Source of the DNA: Planctomycetota bacterium
GTDB taxonomy: Bacteria > Planctomycetota > UBA1135
DNA: 64,000 bases
Direction of reading: 5' to 3'
NCBI GenBank assembly: GCA_027623295.1
Contig: JAQBXR010000002.1
Location: forward strand, 117,823-181,822
Numbering within the stretch: the first letter of the stretch is position 1; the number at the start of each line of letters is the position of its first letter. Made by a program: the position numbers and the translations under genes. The notes beneath the pieces were generated by a model that was not told the origin of the DNA, searched no databases, and saw nothing but the letters and a program-made list of their open reading frames with translations. Shown here in pieces: positions 60,741 to 64,000 of the stretch.

Positions 60741-61706
60741 ATGAAACTTACTCACACATCTTTGCTTATTTGCCTGTTTTTCACCCTCGCCAGCCCAGTT
60801 TTGGCCCAGGAAAACAAGAAAACCGGCCCATTACCTGTCGAAGTTGCGGCCAGGGTCGACGGCGAGGCTATTTCTCAGGCGGATTATGAGAATTTTCTTT
60901 ATCAGAGTTTCGGAAAGCGTCCCCTGCAGCAATTGATCGACCGGCACTTGGTCATCGCGGCGGCAAAAGCTTATGCCATCGCTCCCGCTGTAGAGGCCCA
61001 GCAGGCCATATTTGAAGAACGCCTCCTTCAAGCTCATCAAGGGCGCAGCGAAGAGCAGTTTTTAGTCTCCCTACGCGATGGAGGGCTAAATATGGAAATG
61101 TTCAAGGACAATCTGCAATGGGACATTCTGCAAGAACTAACTCTTGATGAACTAGTGCGTCAGACCCGTGTGCCTACCGACCCCCGATTAGACAAGGCTT
61201 TCGAAGCTAAATTCGGCGTCGGCGGAGTGAAGGTTGCCGTACGCCACATTTTGGTGATGCCCCATTTCCTCCGGGCAGAAATGATTAAGGGTGGAACCGA
61301 TGCGCGCAGTATTGACCAGCTGGAGCTTAAAGCAAAGGCAAAGGACTTGGCGATGAACTGCCATGAGCAGCTCGAAGCCGGTGCCGACTTTGTGGCCTTG
61401 GTTCAAGAGTATTCACATGATCAAGCATCCTTGCATTCGGAGGGCCTACTACCAAGTTACCGTCCTGGCCTTTATGGAGCGGCCTTCACCAATGCAGTGG
61501 CAAGCTTGAAGCCCGGCGAGTTTTCCGAAGTGATTGAATCCGGCGCAGGATTCCACGTGGTCATGCTTGAATCGCGCGAAGTTACCAAACTTGAAAATGT
61601 ACGCGCTGCCTTAACCGAAGAAGTGATGACTGCCATTCCTACCTGGCAGGAACGAGAAGAGGTGCTTTCTTCGTTGCGCGCCAAAGCTGATATCCAGCTT
61701 TGGTAA
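60741..61706 (+). CDS. Periplasmic peptidyl-prolyl isomerase, SurA/parvulin-like
   Basis: An exported chaperone or isomerase of 321 aa. ATG 60741 gives a signal peptide (MKLTHTSLLICLFFTLASPVLAQ). A SurA-type N-terminal helical domain (VDGEAISQADYENFLYQSFG) is followed by a parvulin domain at about 180-280: VRHILVMPHFL, AGADFVALVQEYSHD, GLLPSYRPG and LKPGEFSEVIESGAGFHVVML. It could assist outer-membrane or secreted proteins like those elsewhere in the window. It stands alone. Confidence 0.9.
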   Translation: MKLTHTSLLICLFFTLASPVLAQENKKTGPLPVEVAARVDGEAISQADYENFLYQSFGKRPLQQLIDRHLVIAAAKAYAIAPAVEAQQAIFEERLLQAHQGRSEEQFLVSLRDGGLNMEMFKDNLQWDILQELTLDELVRQTRVPTDPRLDKAFEAKFGVGGVKVAVRHILVMPHFLRAEMIKGGTDARSIDQLELKAKAKDLAMNCHEQLEAGADFVALVQEYSHDQASLHSEGLLPSYRPGLYGAAFTNAVASLKPGEFSEVIESGAGFHVVMLESREVTKLENVRAALTEEVMTAIPTWQEREEVLSSLRAKADIQLW

Positions 61707-61743
61707 AACCGCCGAAGGCTTTCTTGATACAACGAGAAAGCGA

Positions 61744-62340
61744 TTAGACCTTCCCGAATTCCTTTAATAAGGCCACAACAGCAGCCGGGACATCCGCTGG
61801 GACTTGCCCCTTAGAAAGTGCCAAACGTACCTCTGTGGAGCTGACATGAACCTCCTGCATGGAGATAAACTCGGCACGGAAATCCGCGCGGAGACTGTCA
61901 GGCAACGCATCACGAAATGGTTCTAGGCTTTCCGGTCCCCAACCACAGCGTGGCGCAAAGAGAAAAGAAACACGTCTGAAAAGTTCCGATAACTCACGCC
62001 AAGTGGTGAGATGCGAAAGGGAATCTCCACCAAGCAAGAAGTACAAATCTTGGGTTGGATATTGGGTTTCCAACTCACGCAAGGTATCCACCGTATAGGA
62101 CAGACCTTCACGCTGGATCTCCATGGTGCAGACTTCTTCCCCGGGGCGCTGGTCAACCACAGCATGCAAATAGGCCACTCTTTCCGCTGCGGATGCAGGG
62201 GGTGTTGCTGGCTTATGCGGAGCATGGCGCGAGGGCACCCACAGGATTTTTTCCGGTTGCTTCGCTCTCTGCGCAGCATCGGCCATGGCAATGTGACCGT
62301 TATGCACCGGGTCAAAAGATCCGCCGAAAACGAGGATCAT
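61744..62340 (-). CDS. nadD: Nicotinate-nucleotide adenylyltransferase
   Basis: A 198-aa enzyme that adenylates nicotinate mononucleotide in NAD synthesis. Marks are GGSFDPVHNGHIAMA at 6-20, the WVPSRHAPHKP region, the FLLGGDSLSHLTTW stretch, and VSSTEVRLALSKGQ at the C-terminal end, which is the ISST-x-IR motif. It begins 2 nt after the hisS stop and ends 37 nt before the convergent isomerase stop. Confidence 0.95.
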   Translation of the reverse strand: MILVFGGSFDPVHNGHIAMADAAQRAKQPEKILWVPSRHAPHKPATPPASAAERVAYLHAVVDQRPGEEVCTMEIQREGLSYTVDTLRELETQYPTQDLYFLLGGDSLSHLTTWRELSELFRRVSFLFAPRCGWGPESLEPFRDALPDSLRADFRAEFISMQEVHVSSTEVRLALSKGQVPADVPAAVVALLKEFGKV

Positions 62341-62342
62341 CT

Positions 62343-63677
62343 TTATTCTCCCAAGCCTTGGTGCAATAAAGTCAGGACTTCGTCTTGACCCACTTTGCGT
62401 TCTTCTTTGGCCGCCAAATCTTTCAATACAATTTGTTTGGCCTCACGCTCTTCGGCTCCAAGCACGAGAGCAAATCGCGCACCACTTTTAGCGGCTTCCT
62501 GAAATTGTGCCTTCGGAGATTTGCCACGGTGATCTAATTCACACCGAATGCCCGCTTGACGCAACTCCGTAACCAAACGGAACAACTCCAAACGATCCTC
62601 TTCACCAATGCCAATCGCGTAAACCTGTGGCATCAACCCATCTTCGAGGTCTTGTAGATCGGCGGCATGGGGCAGGCCAAGTTCTTTGAGTGCCAATTCA
62701 GTAGGAGTAAAGCCTATCGAGAACCCAACCCCTGGAGTGGGCCTCCCGCCCATCTCCTCCACCAAGCCGTCGTAGCGGCCGCCACCGCAGAGTGCCGAAC
62801 GAGCGCCCAAGGGCGGGTAGTGCACTTCAAAAACGGTACGTGAATAATAATCCAAACCGCGGACAATGCTGCGATCTTCCACCGGCTCAAATCCAATCGC
62901 GCGTAATGCTTGACCGAACTCTTGGTGGTGCCGCTTGGCGTCATCGCCCATAACCGAAAACAAATCGGGTGCGCCTTCATTCCGTTCAACACAACGCGGC
63001 ACTTTGCAGTCGAGCAAACGGAAGACATTGCGTTCAAAACGGACTACGCAATCCGGACATCGTTCGGTGCTTTCTCCTGCAAATTGATCTGCGAAAAACT
63101 TGCGTAACTCTTCACTCCAAATGGCACGATCTTCGGGATCGCCCATGGAATTCACACGCACTTGCAACTGGTCATCGAAACCAAGGGCATGGAAGAACTG
63201 CAAGGCCACACCGACGACCTCGGCATCTAGGGTTGGACTTTGTGGCCCAAAGGCCTCCACCCCAAATTGCGAGAACTGACGCTCCCGCCCTTTCTGCGGT
63301 CGCTCGTAGCGGAACATGGGGCCAACGTAAAACCACTTCTGCAAAGGAGCGCTGGCCGCAAAACCACCCTGCACATAAGCCCGGGCAATACTCGCAGTGT
63401 TCTCCGGTCGGAAGGTGTAGCCATCGGCCAGGTTCAATTCTGCGCCCTCTGTGCCCCGTTTAGGCACGCTGAACATCTCCTTGGAGACCACGTCTGAGGT
63501 CTCGCCCAGGGAGCGCTGAAACAGGCGTGTTTCCTCGAACATGGGGGTCCTCACTTCGCGATACGAGGCCGCCGAGGCCACCTTTTGTGCGACTCGCTCC
63601 AGATGACGCACCAAAACAAGGTCCTGGGGCAGCAAATCACGGGTACCACGGGCGTTACGGAAGGGCGCGGAGCTCAT
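62343..63677 (-). CDS. hisS: Histidyl-tRNA synthetase
   Basis: A 444-aa class II synthetase. ATG 63677 starts MSSAPFRNARGTRDLLP. Motif 2 is in FRYERPQKGRERQFSQFGVE, preceded by RPENTASIARAYVQ and KWFYVGPMF. The HisA-type motif RGLDYYSRTVFE is present, and motif 3 is in GVGFSIGF. The C-terminal anticodon domain is at about 350-440 (ELRQAGIRCELDHRGKSPKAQFQ). Four cysteines at about 210-230 (CPDC and two single Cys) suggest a zinc site in the insertion. It is followed by nadD after 2 nt. Confidence 0.96.
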   Translation of the reverse strand: MSSAPFRNARGTRDLLPQDLVLVRHLERVAQKVASAASYREVRTPMFEETRLFQRSLGETSDVVSKEMFSVPKRGTEGAELNLADGYTFRPENTASIARAYVQGGFAASAPLQKWFYVGPMFRYERPQKGRERQFSQFGVEAFGPQSPTLDAEVVGVALQFFHALGFDDQLQVRVNSMGDPEDRAIWSEELRKFFADQFAGESTERCPDCVVRFERNVFRLLDCKVPRCVERNEGAPDLFSVMGDDAKRHHQEFGQALRAIGFEPVEDRSIVRGLDYYSRTVFEVHYPPLGARSALCGGGRYDGLVEEMGGRPTPGVGFSIGFTPTELALKELGLPHAADLQDLEDGLMPQVYAIGIGEEDRLELFRLVTELRQAGIRCELDHRGKSPKAQFQEAAKSGARFALVLGAEEREAKQIVLKDLAAKEERKVGQDEVLTLLHQGLGE

Positions 63678-63770
63678 AATCGAAGGCAAGGATAACACAG
63701 CCGGGAGATTGACGAGACCAACCGCCCCTCCTAACCTTGTGCAGTCCCGTTTCCGACCCGGAACCCGAAC

Positions 63771-64000
63771 ATGTCCCGCATTCTGATCGCACTCATTGCC
63801 CTCCTCGGCCTTGGCCTAGGTTCTTGCTCCAGCAGTCCTTCCGCGCATGGACTTGGCGTCAATCCTGATATTGATACCAGCACCTATGATCCACGCCCTC
63901 GCGGCATGGATGGTGCCGGTTCAGCTTTTGATAAGTACTGGATGGGGCACAACGCAGCTAGCCCCTACGCAGGTAGTGAGACCTCAAACTCCTGGTACCA
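63771..64000 (+). CDS. Lipoprotein (partial, runs off the window end)
   Basis: The frame from ATG 63771 gives 76 visible codons. Signal peptide MSRILIALIALLGLGLGSCSSS with a lipobox LGSC at Cys19. The mature start is Ser/Pro-rich, followed by PDIDTSTYDPRPRGMDGAG and FDKYWMGHN. The family is not recognised. It is divergent from hisS with 93 bp between them. Confidence 0.75.
   Translation, partial: MSRILIALIALLGLGLGSCSSSPSAHGLGVNPDIDTSTYDPRPRGMDGAGSAFDKYWMGHNAASPYAGSETSNSWY

Noticed and set aside
1-64000. CRISPR arrays, insertion sequences, rRNA genes, prophage genes, toxin-antitoxin pairs
   Set aside because: Looked for regular repeats, transposase or integrase motifs and rRNA signatures in sequence and frames; none found.

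Overview
This window is ordinary bacterial chromosome, densely coded on both strands and of moderate GC by eye. I see no insertion sequence, prophage, rRNA or CRISPR array. A planctomycete-like bacterium is the best guess, with moderate confidence. Support comes from several secreted proteins that share a C-terminal beta-rich module, weak or absent ribosome-binding sites at many starts, TTG and GTG starts, a sulfatase-like membrane enzyme, an NapH-like iron-sulfur protein, and a standalone McsB. The assignment rests on family knowledge and not on a marker gene.

Layout: (1) 1-6.0 kb, minus strand: a partial Fur-family regulator overlapping purD, then pepN and a membrane 4Fe-4S/TPR protein. (2) 6-10.2 kb: a secreted protein of unknown function with a strong terminator, a GIY-YIG protein and a MASE1-PAS-PAS histidine kinase. 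(3) 10.2-14.2 kb, plus strand: tRNA-Arg, a class IV aminotransferase, tRNA-His, tRNA-Leu, then a sulfur/cofactor trio (MoeB/ThiF-like, cysteine desulfurase-like, MocA-like). (4) 14.2-19.7 kb: five secreted or exported proteins of unknown function. (5) 20-34.8 kb: asnS, an NhaC-type antiporter coupled to a sulfatase-like membrane protein, a Bat/DUF58/pyrC run, and an mcsB-arginase-phosphohexomutase-threonine aldolase-aminotransferase operon. (6) 34.9-40.4 kb, plus strand: a ferric-iron ABC transporter (FbpABC type) fused operon-wise to a five-heme cytochrome c and a HEAT-like lipoprotein. (7) 45.6-40.4 kb, minus strand: a zinc/manganese-type uptake operon (small membrane protein, outer-membrane protein, ZnuA-, ZnuC- and ZnuB-like) that runs into a hidden selenoprotein gene and a GYF_2-RDD membrane protein. 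(8) 45.7-64 kb: housekeeping genes (WalJ/YycJ-like, HIT, GT2, OPT transporter, M28 peptidase, smc, nrdR, mnmE, yidC, metallophosphoesterase, parvulin isomerase, nadD, hisS) and the start of a lipoprotein gene.

The most interesting item is at 41195-41545 on the minus strand. It is an ArsC/thioredoxin-fold gene whose reading frame is interrupted by exactly one TGA, at the first position of a would-be CxxC motif (UxxC). An 18-nt hairpin with a G/U-containing apical loop begins 14 nt downstream, fitting a bacterial SECIS element. An ordinary gene caller leaves this stretch empty. Its position between a metal-uptake ABC operon and an RDD protein, with ATGA coupling to the latter, is also informative.

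Other points worth following are an ATP-cone protein with a large unassigned domain between nrdR and smc, the iron-ABC/multiheme cytochrome operon, a shared C-terminal module on at least three secreted proteins, McsB next to arginase without McsA/CtsR, and a cysteine desulfurase placed between MoeB-like and MocA-like genes.
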